Part shown: one piece after another, positions 52,570 through 61,825 of the stretch
How the letters are laid out: each line of letters begins with the position of its first letter
How positions within the stretch are numbered: position 1 is the stretch's first letter
Assembly (NCBI GenBank): GCA_002687775.1
Contig: NZBF01000018.1
Coordinates: 1 to 64,000 of the forward strand
Length of the DNA stretch: 64,000 nucleotides
DNA from: Nanobdellota archaeon
Lineage (GTDB): Archaea > Nanoarchaeota > Nanoarchaeia > Woesearchaeales > GW2011-AR9
Direction of reading: 5' to 3'
Notes under the pieces: model-generated
Databases searched by the model: none
The model's input: the letters and a program-made list of their open reading frames with translations, nothing else
What the model was told of the DNA's origin: nothing
Position numbers and translations under genes: made by a program

Positions 52570-53385
52570 ATGCAAAAAATAAAATATATCATTAATAACA
52601 TCGATAGTACTTTCAGAGTTGCAAGGAAATTTATTCTTCCGTATGCTGGTATACGATATATCATTGGAAATTATTTTTACAAATACTTGTTTGAAAATGA
52701 AGCTGATGGGTTTCGAATGCTCAAAAATAAAAAAAAATTACTCATTGCTGATGTTGGTGGTAATGATGGATTGTTCTCAAGATTTGTGAATTCTTTTGTT
52801 TCACAGTCGCACATTAACATTTTTGAACCGATACCATTCCATTATAAAAAGTTGAAGAGTATTAAATCAAAAGATAACCAATTTGTTGTTCACTCGCTTG
52901 CTCTTGGATTTTCTAATCAACAAAATTTTATCCATATTCCCTACGTGAAATTTTTATCTAAAAAAATATACCTTTCGGCTTACTCAACCATCTCTGAAAA
53001 AGAAACAACAGATTTTTCTCAATTGAATCATTTCGCTGGAAGTTTTTATTTTCATAAGAAAATAAAAATTCAAAGTCAACCTGTAAGCATTAAAAAACTT
53101 GATTCATTCAAATTATCGCCTGATATTTTAAAAATTGATGTTGAAGGGTTTGAGGAGCGAGTTGTTTTAGGAGCATTGCAAACTATCAACAACAGTAAAT
53201 CCGTAATTTATGTTGAACAACCATCGGACTCCATTGATAACATTTTGAAAGAGATGGGATACACAAAATACATCTTTCACTCGGAAAGTCAGAAATTTAA
53301 GAAAGTTGAACATAATATTGAGAAAATATATAATTATTATTTCATCCATGATACAAGTCTTTTCAATGAAAATGCATTCGAGTGA
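52570..53385 (+). CDS. FkbM family methyltransferase
   Basis: 271 residues. The SAM-binding motif is LIADVGGNDGLFSRFV, and the FkbM signature ILKIDVEGFEERVVLGA near 190-205 confirms the family. Such enzymes O-methylate sugars or other small molecules. It lies with two other methyltransferases in the glycan locus. It begins with a hydrophobic, partly basic segment of about 40 residues before the domain. Confidence 0.82.
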   Translation: MQKIKYIINNIDSTFRVARKFILPYAGIRYIIGNYFYKYLFENEADGFRMLKNKKKLLIADVGGNDGLFSRFVNSFVSQSHINIFEPIPFHYKKLKSIKSKDNQFVVHSLALGFSNQQNFIHIPYVKFLSKKIYLSAYSTISEKETTDFSQLNHFAGSFYFHKKIKIQSQPVSIKKLDSFKLSPDILKIDVEGFEERVVLGALQTINNSKSVIYVEQPSDSIDNILKEMGYTKYIFHSESQKFKKVEHNIEKIYNYYFIHDTSLFNENAFE

Positions 53386-53426
53386 TGTTTAACAATATTT
53401 TTAAATGATTAATTGAGTGTATAAGA

Positions 53427-54170
53427 ATGGAAAGAGAAGAATATCACAAACATTTCTTGTTTGAGCAGAACCATTGGTGGTTTAAGGGACGGCGAAAAAT
53501 TGTTTTTCCTTTACTGAAAAGATATCTTCCATATAGAAAGTTATCCATTCTCGATACAGGTTGTGGTGCCGGGTTGAACATGAAATATTTAGAACAGCTT
53601 GGCGACGTTAGCGGAGTTGACATTTCACCCGTTGCCTTAGAATATTGTGCAAAGAGAGATTTACATAACATTACATTAGGTTCTGTGAATGAACTTCCGT
53701 ATTCTGATGCTTCGTTCGACGTTGTAACATCTTTTGGTGTATTATACCATAAAGAAGTGGATGATAAGAAAGCAATTGAAGAAATGTTTCGTGTGTGTAA
53801 ACCAGGTGGTGTGGTTGCCATTAGTACACCTGCAATGAAATTATTACGACATAAATTTTTTAGAACTTCCCATGATGATGCCCATCATACAGCACGGAGA
53901 CATTCAAAAAAAGAATTAAATACGTTACTAGAGAATGCAGGGTTTAACGTTCAAAAAATATCTTACCATACTACTTTATTATTTTTCCCGGCGTTACTTT
54001 TCCGCATGGCAAATAATGTCATTCGTGAGAAAGATTCAGAACTGCAAACATTCCCAGGGAAGTTAGATGAGATTCTTGCTCGTGTGATGTATTTGGAAGC
54101 ACCAATTATCAAAAGATGGTCATTACCTTTTGGTATGGGTTTGGTGGCAATTGCGAAGAAACCCGAATGA
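53427..54170 (+). CDS. Class I SAM-dependent methyltransferase (Methyltransf_11 type)
   Basis: 247 residues. Motif I LDTGCGAGLNMKYL, then GVDISPVALEYCAKR, LPYSDASFDVVTSFGVLYH and a C-terminal SRRH-like helix (HHTARRHSKKELN). It lacks membrane helices. The stop at 54168-54170 directly abuts copy 2 of the repeat element. Probable modification of glycan or lipid intermediates. Confidence 0.82.
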   Translation: MEREEYHKHFLFEQNHWWFKGRRKIVFPLLKRYLPYRKLSILDTGCGAGLNMKYLEQLGDVSGVDISPVALEYCAKRDLHNITLGSVNELPYSDASFDVVTSFGVLYHKEVDDKKAIEEMFRVCKPGGVVAISTPAMKLLRHKFFRTSHDDAHHTARRHSKKELNTLLENAGFNVQKISYHTTLLFFPALLFRMANNVIREKDSELQTFPGKLDEILARVMYLEAPIIKRWSLPFGMGLVAIAKKPE

Positions 54171-54271
54171 TGCTTGTGTGGGGCCTAGTCCACCTCTCAA
54201 CTTCACTCACTTCGTTCGTTCAGGTCGTTTCTTTGATGTTTTCTCACACAATCGTCATTTACACACAAGCA
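54171..54271 (-). ncRNA. Structured RNA or MITE-like element, copy 2 (101 nt)
   Basis: Same element as at 20192-20287, on the opposite strand. It has the same 10-bp terminal stem, the same blocks ATGACGATTGTGTGA, AACGACCTGA and GGACTAGGCCCCACACAAGC, and a longer, sequence-diverged middle arm. It fits exactly between the stop codons of two convergent genes, the methyltransferase (+) and GtrA (-), with 0 and 2 bases to spare. Confidence 0.65.
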
Positions 54272-54273
54272 AG

Positions 54274-54654
54274 TTATTTGAACACAATTTTCTTATTAAT
54301 GGCATAATTAACTATTGAAATGATCCCTGCAGAAATGATAATTGCTGCCAAATAATGGATGCCAATGGTAACACTAAGGAAATAGACACTTAGCCAATTA
54401 ATTCCGCTAATAAACAAAATGACAACAGCGAACAATAAAAATTTCCCATTCGTTTTGAACGTTACTTTTGAATGATACCCGAAAAGGAAAAGAATTTCTG
54501 CTCCCAAAGCAATCGTGAATGATAGCATGTGAAACAATCCTAATAATTCTGTTAACAAATAAGTAACTATGAGATTAAGTATTAAACTAAGTCCTCCACC
54601 AAAAACGAATTTGACGTACTGGAGAAGTGTTTTCTCGAAATGATGGAAATTCAT
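54274..54654 (-). CDS. GtrA-family membrane protein
   Basis: 126 residues with four membrane helices and the family pattern: N-terminal KFVFGGGLSLILNLIVTYLL, a short cytoplasmic HSKVTFKTNGKF segment, two more helices and a final YAINKKIVFK. GtrA proteins are thought to flip polyprenyl-linked sugars or to assist GT2 enzymes. Its stop lies two bases from the repeat element. Confidence 0.82.
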   Translation of the reverse strand: MNFHHFEKTLLQYVKFVFGGGLSLILNLIVTYLLTELLGLFHMLSFTIALGAEILFLFGYHSKVTFKTNGKFLLFAVVILFISGINWLSVYFLSVTIGIHYLAAIIISAGIISIVNYAINKKIVFK

Positions 54655-54758
54655 AGGTTGAGGGATTGACTGTGTTATTTAAGATTGTTGTTTATTTAGA
54701 TTAATTTTAAAGTAGTTACAGGAGAAAAGCATTTAAAGGAACAAGCGAAAAATGGACT

Positions 54759-55697
54759 ATGACATTAACTCAAGATGTGTATACACTTGTTGTAGAAGGA
54801 TATCGATATTCAGCAAATTGGGAAACATTGGCAGAGTTACCACATTTTCTTCATGATTTAACATTGGGAGCGACAAGAAAAGAAAAAAGTCCTCACCGCT
54901 GTTATACAGATTTACATACTCACATACGAGCTGATGTTTCTATCTGTGATGTTATTGAAGAAGCATCTAAGAGAGTTGATATTCTTAATATTGTTACACG
55001 AACCAGAGAATCCAATGACGGCCACCTTAGTTTTGATAAAGCTGTTGAAAAATTAGAACAAGAAAAAGTAGAACATGAACTTATTGGAACACGGATTGCG
55101 CAAGTTAAAGGAGAAAGACCATTTTACTTATTACGAGGAACAGAAATATATGTCAAAGAACGGCAGGGTATTGTTATGGCCGGAACAGATAAAGAATTTG
55201 ATGAGAATGAATTTTATTTAGGAGAGGCAATAAGTGCTTGTAAGGACATGGGTTCATTTTGGTTCCTGGATCACCCATTTAGCATTGGTGCTCCTGTCAT
55301 TGCTTTTAGATATCCAACAAAAGATGAAATGAAAATGCGACGAAGATGGTTTGATACATATCGGCCAGTCATTGAAACTGGCAATCATCAAAATACATTA
55401 TGGATGTATCCATCGAATGTTTTAGCAAGAAGAATGGCACGAAAGCATGATTTAGTGGGAATTTCTAATTCTGATACTCACTTTAGATTACAAGATATTG
55501 GATTATCACGAAGTAGTTTCCCAAAAGATCTTCTTGATGATAGTTCGGAAGAAGCATTCTTTTCTTCGTTACAACAAGCATTCTCTCCAGAATTTAGAGA
55601 TGAATTAAAAATTGAAAGTGGTTATGCAAGTATTTGGAGTTTTGGCAAATATATGATTTTACCCCACATCCCCTGGGTTTTAGGTATGAAACAATGA
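54759..55697 (+). CDS. PHP-domain metal-dependent phosphoesterase
   Basis: 312 residues. The PHP motifs are D51-L-H53-T-H55, RGTEIYV, WFLDHPFS and ISNSDTH, a set giving a two- or three-metal site for phosphoester hydrolysis. A TTTAAAG box about 27 bases before the ATG supports leaderless start. The following HAD-like gene overlaps as ATGA, so the two act together. Possible nucleotide or inositol-phosphate type substrate, undetermined. Confidence 0.8.
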   Translation: MTLTQDVYTLVVEGYRYSANWETLAELPHFLHDLTLGATRKEKSPHRCYTDLHTHIRADVSICDVIEEASKRVDILNIVTRTRESNDGHLSFDKAVEKLEQEKVEHELIGTRIAQVKGERPFYLLRGTEIYVKERQGIVMAGTDKEFDENEFYLGEAISACKDMGSFWFLDHPFSIGAPVIAFRYPTKDEMKMRRRWFDTYRPVIETGNHQNTLWMYPSNVLARRMARKHDLVGISNSDTHFRLQDIGLSRSSFPKDLLDDSSEEAFFSSLQQAFSPEFRDELKIESGYASIWSFGKYMILPHIPWVLGMKQ

Positions 55698-56422
55698 ATT
55701 TGTTATATGAATTAAATGGAAGTTGGGTTGCTGCATCAAACAAGATTCAAGGGAATCCCTCAGATTTAGTTGTGGATTTAGTGCAAAGGGTTAAAGGAGT
55801 AGGGCCTTGGTTATTTGATTTAGATGACAATCATGCACGGTCACCTGCAAAAAGCATCGTACGGCAAGCAATAGGTACCGATCATTTAAGTCCACGATAT
55901 TTGTCATGGGCCATGAGAACATTGAGTGAATTGGTCAGAAATGGTAAAGCAGCTGAATCTCAAGCATGGGAACAGTATGTCGATTCTTTTTTGCAAACCG
56001 AAAGAGCAAAGAGAGAAATAGAATTCTTAGTACAACCAAAAGTAATGAATCAAGCACTGTATACTGGAGTCAAAGATTTTTGTCGAGAAGTACGAAGTTC
56101 CACCAAATTTTATATTACGAGAAATATTGCACAAGTAGCAAATGCTTATGCCACCTATTTAGGACTTGACGGTGCTGTTGCTGAAGTAAATGACAAGGGG
56201 AGACAAGCAGAATTAATGGTTTTAGGTCACCCATTTGTTGAACATTTTGGTGTTTCTGGTGATTCAGATGAAGATGTTGCAATGGTTGAAGAAATTCAAG
56301 TAATGGATCAAAATGTTATTTCATTATATAGCATGGCTAAACCAGGTGACATCCATCCAACGTTTGATTATGGTGTAAGTAAAGATTTAACTGCGTTAGT
56401 TGAATTGTTGAGAAACAATTAA
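55694..56422 (+). CDS. HAD-superfamily hydrolase
   Basis: 242 residues from the ATG overlapping the previous stop. HAD motif I is FDLDDN (D42, D44), motif II is seen in FYITRNIAQ, and motif IV is VSGDSDEDVAMVE. A helical cap lies between (about 45-140). It is a probable phosphatase or phosphotransferase acting with the PHP protein. Confidence 0.75.
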   Translation: MNLLYELNGSWVAASNKIQGNPSDLVVDLVQRVKGVGPWLFDLDDNHARSPAKSIVRQAIGTDHLSPRYLSWAMRTLSELVRNGKAAESQAWEQYVDSFLQTERAKREIEFLVQPKVMNQALYTGVKDFCREVRSSTKFYITRNIAQVANAYATYLGLDGAVAEVNDKGRQAELMVLGHPFVEHFGVSGDSDEDVAMVEEIQVMDQNVISLYSMAKPGDIHPTFDYGVSKDLTALVELLRNN

Positions 56423-56446
56423 AAGTAATAACAATATTCTTTTTCT

Positions 56447-56941
56447 ATGCCTTTAGCAGTAACACATGTCATATTAACAATTGTTCTCCTAGATATTTTT
56501 CGTCACTACGTATTTGGAAAAGACAAATTTCCGAGATACCTACTAATTATCGGAGGAATTGCAGGTTTAGCACCAGATTTGGATATACCACTTGGATGGT
56601 TGATAAGTTTGTTTACTGGAAATGTCACTGATTTTCACGGCATTTACACTCATTCTTATTTTTTTCCGGTTTTGTTCTTAGTGATTGCAGGAATATTGCA
56701 TTATAAGAAAAACATCAAATGGGCAAATATATTTTATGTTGTTGCAGCTGGTTGGACATTACATTTGCCATTAGATTGTTTATTTGGCGGCATTGACAAA
56801 AATTTTGTATGGCCTCTTTCAGTGATTAATTACTGTCCTCAATGGGGTATAGAAAATCATGCACATAGCATTGACGCTATCATCTTAGTTTTCTGGCTAG
56901 TTCACGAAGAAGTACATAACAAAATTAAAGATTATTTCTAG
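56447..56941 (+). CDS. Membrane-bound metal-dependent hydrolase (YdjM/DUF457-like)
   Basis: 164 residues, four or five membrane segments. His and Asp residues in PLAVTHVILT, GLAPDLDIPLGW, FHGIYTHS and WTLHLPLDCL match the YdjM/DUF457 family, which binds metal within the membrane. An ATTAAAA stretch lies about 30 bases upstream. It overlaps the convergent aminotransferase by 17 bases. Confidence 0.72.
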   Translation: MPLAVTHVILTIVLLDIFRHYVFGKDKFPRYLLIIGGIAGLAPDLDIPLGWLISLFTGNVTDFHGIYTHSYFFPVLFLVIAGILHYKKNIKWANIFYVVAAGWTLHLPLDCLFGGIDKNFVWPLSVINYCPQWGIENHAHSIDAIILVFWLVHEEVHNKIKDYF

Positions 56942-58046
56942 CAATCTCTTTAATAGCATTCACTACTTCCTGAATCTGTGCATCAGTTAAATGACTTGAA
57001 GAAGGTAAATATAATCCATTCTGCCATAAATATTGAGATTTCTGAAAATTACCAGAAGTATCAACATGCTTATACTTCGGATTATTAAACATCGGCTGTG
57101 CATGCAATGGGTGGAAAAATGAACGTGTACCTATTCCTCGTTCACGCAGAGCTGCCATCAACTGATCTTTTGATAATGGAAATGATTTGTTCAACAAAAT
57201 CCCGTACATCCAATACACATTCTTCGCCCACTCCTTTTTAGGCGGACATTCAATTCCCTGGACGTCCTTAAGTAATTCAGTATACCGTTGAGCATTCTTA
57301 ATCCTGCTTTCAACAAATGTTTGAATGTTCTCTGTCTGCGCAAGACCCATTGCTGCTTGAATATTTGTCATACGATAATTAAATCCTAATTGATGGTGAA
57401 CAAATCGTGGCTGAACAAATGCATGATTTCTAAGCAAGCGACATTTCTCTGCAATCTGGTCATTATTGGTAATAACCATACCACCTTCCCCAGTAGTTAT
57501 CATCTTATTTGCATAGAAACTGAAACAAGCAACATCACTTAAACTGCCTGCTTTCCTTCCTTTATACTCCGCACCGTGAGCTTCGGCAGCATCTTCAATG
57601 ACAAATAAATTATGTTTCTTGGCAATATCATTAATTCTATCCATATCGCACGGATGACCATATGTATGAACGGGAATAATCGCCTTCGTTTTCTCAGTTA
57701 TTTTTGATTCAATTTGAGAGGTGTCCATATTCCAAGTATCCAATTCTGCATCAACAAATACTGGAGTTGCTCCTGTATATAATACGGCATTTCCTGTCGC
57801 AATCATGGTAAAAGTGGGAATGATTACTTCATCACCCGGACCAATACCTAGCGCTTCTAATGCAAGGTGTATCGCAGTGGTACCATTACTAACTGCAACA
57901 CCATGTTTCACTTGAGAATACGTAGCGAAGGCATGCTCAAATTTTTTAATATAATCACCCATGGAAGAAATCATTGTTGTCTGTAAACAATCCTGTACAT
58001 ATTTTGCTTCATTGCCTGATAACGTAGGTTCACAAACACGAATCAT
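56925..58046 (-). CDS. DegT/DnrJ-family sugar aminotransferase
   Basis: 373 residues, full length. PLP-dependent enzymes of this family make amino sugars from keto-sugar nucleotides. Seen are AVSNGTTAIHLALEALGIG, DEVIIPTFTM, IPVHTYGHPCD, DAAEAHGAEYKG and the PLP lysine K181 in FYANKMITTGEGG. It overlaps the upstream cupin gene by 4 bases and lies downstream of the fusion enzyme that contains a GDP-mannose dehydratase domain, which fits GDP-perosamine-type synthesis. Confidence 0.9.
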   Translation of the reverse strand: MIRVCEPTLSGNEAKYVQDCLQTTMISSMGDYIKKFEHAFATYSQVKHGVAVSNGTTAIHLALEALGIGPGDEVIIPTFTMIATGNAVLYTGATPVFVDAELDTWNMDTSQIESKITEKTKAIIPVHTYGHPCDMDRINDIAKKHNLFVIEDAAEAHGAEYKGRKAGSLSDVACFSFYANKMITTGEGGMVITNNDQIAEKCRLLRNHAFVQPRFVHHQLGFNYRMTNIQAAMGLAQTENIQTFVESRIKNAQRYTELLKDVQGIECPPKKEWAKNVYWMYGILLNKSFPLSKDQLMAALRERGIGTRSFFHPLHAQPMFNNPKYKHVDTSGNFQKSQYLWQNGLYLPSSSHLTDAQIQEVVNAIKEIARNNL

Positions 58047-58450
58047 TCCAAAAACCTCTTTTCATTTTCTCTCTGCTGATACGGACCCTGCTTCACTTCA
58101 AGCATCTTTGATTGTTTATCGAACGTCATGCCATGCCCACCTGAAATAAAAATAATGGTATCACCAGCCCATAATGTCACATCACACACTTTCTTATCAT
58201 AAGTGTCGTAAATATCAATTGTTCCCTTGCCAGACTGCAAATGATAAATTTTGTTGGAAGGAAGTGATACTAAATTATTAAAAGGTAAACTTTGATGTGC
58301 TTTCACGCGCTCGCCAGGTTGACGAGTATGAAATCCTAACTGTAATCCATCTTGCTCCTTTGTGACAAAGTCAACATGTTCAGGATTATTATGATGCCGA
58401 ATAATTATTGCAAGAAGTTCACCATTCTGTTCAATGCGTTCTATTGACAT
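58043..58450 (-). CDS. Cupin-like sugar-nucleotide pathway protein
   Basis: 135 residues with a double-stranded beta-helix pattern (GFHTRQPGERVKAH, WAGDTIIFISGGHGM). The His/Glu pattern of a metal-binding cupin is partly visible. It lies between a dehydratase-containing fusion enzyme and an aminotransferase, where sugar isomerases or epimerases of cupin type occur, but the reaction is unknown. It overlaps the fusion gene by 20 bases. Confidence 0.65.
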   Translation of the reverse strand: MSIERIEQNGELLAIIIRHHNNPEHVDFVTKEQDGLQLGFHTRQPGERVKAHQSLPFNNLVSLPSNKIYHLQSGKGTIDIYDTYDKKVCDVTLWAGDTIIFISGGHGMTFDKQSKMLEVKQGPYQQRENEKRFLE

Positions 58451-61400
58451 CAGATTCTCCAGTTAACCGTAACTCTTTTTCTGCTTCCTTCAAGTCGTGA
58501 TCAATCATAAGTTTAATTATTTGCTTAAACCGGATTCGTGGATTAAAACCAAAAGCCTCCTGTGCCTTAGAAGTATCTCCAATAAGAACGCTTGTGTTGC
58601 CTGGTCGTGCAAATCGTGGATCAAATTCAATGTAATCGTCAGGATTCAATCCAACATAACTAAACGCTTCATTAACAAATTCTCGTAATGAATGCACTTC
58701 TCCCGTGCATAATATGAAATCGTCCGGGTTGTCAAGCTGCATGATGTTCCATGCAGCTTCCATGTATTCTTTAGCATACCCCCAATCAATCTTTGCATCA
58801 AGATTTCCTAAAGATAATTTTTTCTGTAATCCTAATTTTATTCTCGCTGCAGCTTTCGTAATTTTTCTTGTCACATACTCATCAGTTCGACGTGGAGATT
58901 CGTGATTGTAATAAATGCCCGTGGAAACAAATAATCCAAACACGTCACGGTAATACCGTGCAAGAACATAAGCTAACACTTTACCACATGCATACGGGCT
59001 TTGCGGTCGGAATGGCGATTCCTCAGTCTGCGGATTTTCAGCAGATTGACCAAAAATGTTTGATGAGACAGGTTGGAAATATTTAATAGTTGGATCAATT
59101 TGTTTTATTGTTTCCAAAATACGTCCCACAGCAGCACCAGTAATGTCCATGGAATATCCAACGCTTCCCCAAGACCAGGAAACGTGATCTTGGTCTGCCT
59201 CATTATAAATCTCATGCGGTCTCACTTCGTTTATTACTCGATAAATAGAAGTAGGATCTGCTAAGTCTCCTTTATGCAATGTTATTTTATCAAGTAAATG
59301 TTGAATGTTATCTTTATTACCAGTTGCTGAACGTCTGATAAATCCGTGAACGTCATATCCCTTCTCTAACAGAATTTCTGCAAGGTATGAACCATCCTGC
59401 CCGGTAATTCCCAAGATTAATGCTTTCTTCTGACCACCATTAGAAATCTTTGCAGGTTCACTAGTAACGTTAGATTCTGTAGTGATAGATTTTGTTTCGT
59501 CGAGTAATGTATCACTTGCCAACAACTCATAGGCTTTCCACTCTTTCCTTTGATTATTTTCTAACCCAACAACACGAAATTCTGGAAGTGGCACTATAAA
59601 TTTTCCACCATTCTGTAACCATTCAGTTTCCCTATCATACATCTCATCAAAGAATGCGTACGGTAAAACGAGAAAATAATCAGGATTTGCTTCCCGAGCT
59701 TCCTGCTCAGCAACGATAGGGATATGTGTTCCCACAGTATACCTGCCAAATTTCCAAGGACTTCTCTCGGAAGCAGCTTGAATTTTATTTTTGTCCAAGT
59801 TATAATACTGCAGGATTACATTTCCCTTCGTAGAGGCACCAAAAACCCATATCTTTTTCCCCCTCGCCAATTCTTTATTAATAAATGTTACACAATCACT
59901 CTTTTGTTTCTCGATACGTTCAAAGAAATCTAAATATGGTTGTTTTGTAAGTAACGCTTTCTCTTCCTCTTTTACTTTTCTCACCCGTTCTTCTGAACCA
60001 AGTGGGATGGGAGCGGTTGTTCCAATTTTCCGTGCAAACAAACGATAACTTTGCCCGTTTACTTCATTTATTTCAACATCAAAAATATCCAAACCATTTT
60101 TGTTAAACAAGACTTCAAGACTTTTGAAAGAATAATATTCTAAATGTTCGTGGCAAATGTTACCTACATCATTTTTGTCAAGCATATTTTTTGAACACAT
60201 TAATTGAGCGATGAAAACCCCGTCATCAGTAAGTGCATCAGCTGCATCTTTCACAAATTGATTAGGATCTTCCATGTCGTAGAACATTCCAATGGCAGTA
60301 ACAATCTTTGCTTTCTTACCAATAGTTTTATTGTATGATTGAATGTTCCAGAAATCGTTTATGAAATGAGTTATTCCCTGCCTACCTTCTTCAGCTAGAT
60401 TTTTTGCTGGTTCAACACCGACAGTAATTAATCCAGGAACTTGATACGTTCGAAGCATGGTGCCATCATTACTTCCAATATCTAACACAATGTCATTTGA
60501 TTTGAGATTGAACCGTTCTGCTGACTTTGTTATATCTCTCAGTGCAGCTTTCATCGTATCAGTCACACCAGATTTATACCAGTAAAATCCTTTATACAAC
60601 AATTCCTGAGGAGCTGTGTGCCTTAATTGTACTAAAGTGCAATTTTCACAAAAAATCATATCCAATGGTGCTTTGATTCCCTCTCCTTTAGTATCCTTTG
60701 GAAAATCATTCACAAATTGTTCACCTAATGAAAACAATTCAGTGAGATTTGGAGAGTAGCAAACTCTGCAGGTTTCTCTTCGAGTAGTTTCAGGAATCAT
60801 ACTTGTTTCAAGTTCATTTTCCCTTTTTAATGATTGTGAATCTCTGGTGAAGACTTCCGAATCATTGATAACTTTTTGCACATACGGATGCAAACTCTCA
60901 CCTATTTCACTTACCCACCGATGATCAAAAGAATTAGTTGCATGCTGTGCTTCGACAATGAATGCAGTTGAAATATGGTGAAAATCTTCAATATATTCAT
61001 GAGTTTTACCTTGACTTATTGAACTTACCGTTATACCTAATTCATTAGCTTTTCTTTGAACTGCCTGTTCCATCGTTTCCTGCTTCAATAATCTTACACC
61101 TGGAACCCACCATTTGCCCATTTCCGGTTCATTCGTTCTTTTTACCAAAAGAATTTTTTGGTCATAATGAACAATCAAATTAACAGAATGTACTGGAATA
61201 TTGTGTTCAATTTTTGTGTATAACTCATCCGAAAGTTTTTTGTCATCAATATCATAATCAGTTTCATGGAAAGTAGTACCAAAATGGGATGGGTGAAGAT
61301 TGGAGTCACTTAACGCACGTTGCAAATAAGGATGAAGATTGGTGAACTCGTCAGTCCATTTGAAATCTTTGCTAGTGTTATCGAGTTCCACCGTTTGATT

Positions 61401-61739
61401 TTCATTTGACAATTTTGCAAGAAATACTACATTGATCGTATGTCTTCCTGTTTCAACATCTTCAAAAGAGGAATGTTGGAACGTCATTTCATATGTTCCC
61501 AATTGTTTAACAATCTCAATGCTCAGTCCTGCTTCTTCATCAGCTTTTCGTTTAGCTGCTTGCTGAAGTGTTTCTCCTTTTAGAACTCGACCACCAATTA
61601 ACCACCAGTGATCTTTCGCTGGATGTTCTTTTCGATGCACGAAAAGAACTTGACCCTGATGTTCAATGATAACATCTACGCAGAACAATGGCATAGTGTT
61701 GTCAATTTGTTTAAATAAATCAGGTGGTATTCTCAGCAT
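58431..61739 (-). CDS. Four-domain fusion: two GDP-mannose-type Nudix, C-methyltransferase, GDP-mannose 4,6-dehydratase-like
   Basis: 1102 residues. Two Nudix domains (about 10-150 and 165-305) carry boxes GGRVLKGETLQQAAKRKADE and GVRLLKQETMEQAVQRKANE, with the RE pair altered as in GDP-mannose mannosyl hydrolases. Next, about 320-735, is a zinc-binding SAM C-methyltransferase (CRVCYSP...FCENC; VLDIGSNDGTML). The C-terminus (about 768-1090) is a GDP-mannose 4,6-dehydratase-like SDR with GITGQDGSYLAEIL, the SSNIFGQ Ser and Y-A-C-G-K. All domains could act on one sugar nucleotide. A TTTAAATATC box lies about 27 bases upstream. Confidence 0.85.
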   Translation of the reverse strand: MLRIPPDLFKQIDNTMPLFCVDVIIEHQGQVLFVHRKEHPAKDHWWLIGGRVLKGETLQQAAKRKADEEAGLSIEIVKQLGTYEMTFQHSSFEDVETGRHTINVVFLAKLSNENQTVELDNTSKDFKWTDEFTNLHPYLQRALSDSNLHPSHFGTTFHETDYDIDDKKLSDELYTKIEHNIPVHSVNLIVHYDQKILLVKRTNEPEMGKWWVPGVRLLKQETMEQAVQRKANELGITVSSISQGKTHEYIEDFHHISTAFIVEAQHATNSFDHRWVSEIGESLHPYVQKVINDSEVFTRDSQSLKRENELETSMIPETTRRETCRVCYSPNLTELFSLGEQFVNDFPKDTKGEGIKAPLDMIFCENCTLVQLRHTAPQELLYKGFYWYKSGVTDTMKAALRDITKSAERFNLKSNDIVLDIGSNDGTMLRTYQVPGLITVGVEPAKNLAEEGRQGITHFINDFWNIQSYNKTIGKKAKIVTAIGMFYDMEDPNQFVKDAADALTDDGVFIAQLMCSKNMLDKNDVGNICHEHLEYYSFKSLEVLFNKNGLDIFDVEINEVNGQSYRLFARKIGTTAPIPLGSEERVRKVKEEEKALLTKQPYLDFFERIEKQKSDCVTFINKELARGKKIWVFGASTKGNVILQYYNLDKNKIQAASERSPWKFGRYTVGTHIPIVAEQEAREANPDYFLVLPYAFFDEMYDRETEWLQNGGKFIVPLPEFRVVGLENNQRKEWKAYELLASDTLLDETKSITTESNVTSEPAKISNGGQKKALILGITGQDGSYLAEILLEKGYDVHGFIRRSATGNKDNIQHLLDKITLHKGDLADPTSIYRVINEVRPHEIYNEADQDHVSWSWGSVGYSMDITGAAVGRILETIKQIDPTIKYFQPVSSNIFGQSAENPQTEESPFRPQSPYACGKVLAYVLARYYRDVFGLFVSTGIYYNHESPRRTDEYVTRKITKAAARIKLGLQKKLSLGNLDAKIDWGYAKEYMEAAWNIMQLDNPDDFILCTGEVHSLREFVNEAFSYVGLNPDDYIEFDPRFARPGNTSVLIGDTSKAQEAFGFNPRIRFKQIIKLMIDHDLKEAEKELRLTGESDVNRTH

Positions 61740-61825
61740 AAATTCTCACACTTGAGCTGATATTTAAAGATAATGGAATTGCATTCATTAGTTTGATAAA
61801 GTTTTTAAGTGGAATACACCGTGAA

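Noticed and set aside
54116..54318. Two plus-strand open frames running through the repeat element
   Set aside because: They coincide with the conserved element and have no protein-like composition or start signals.
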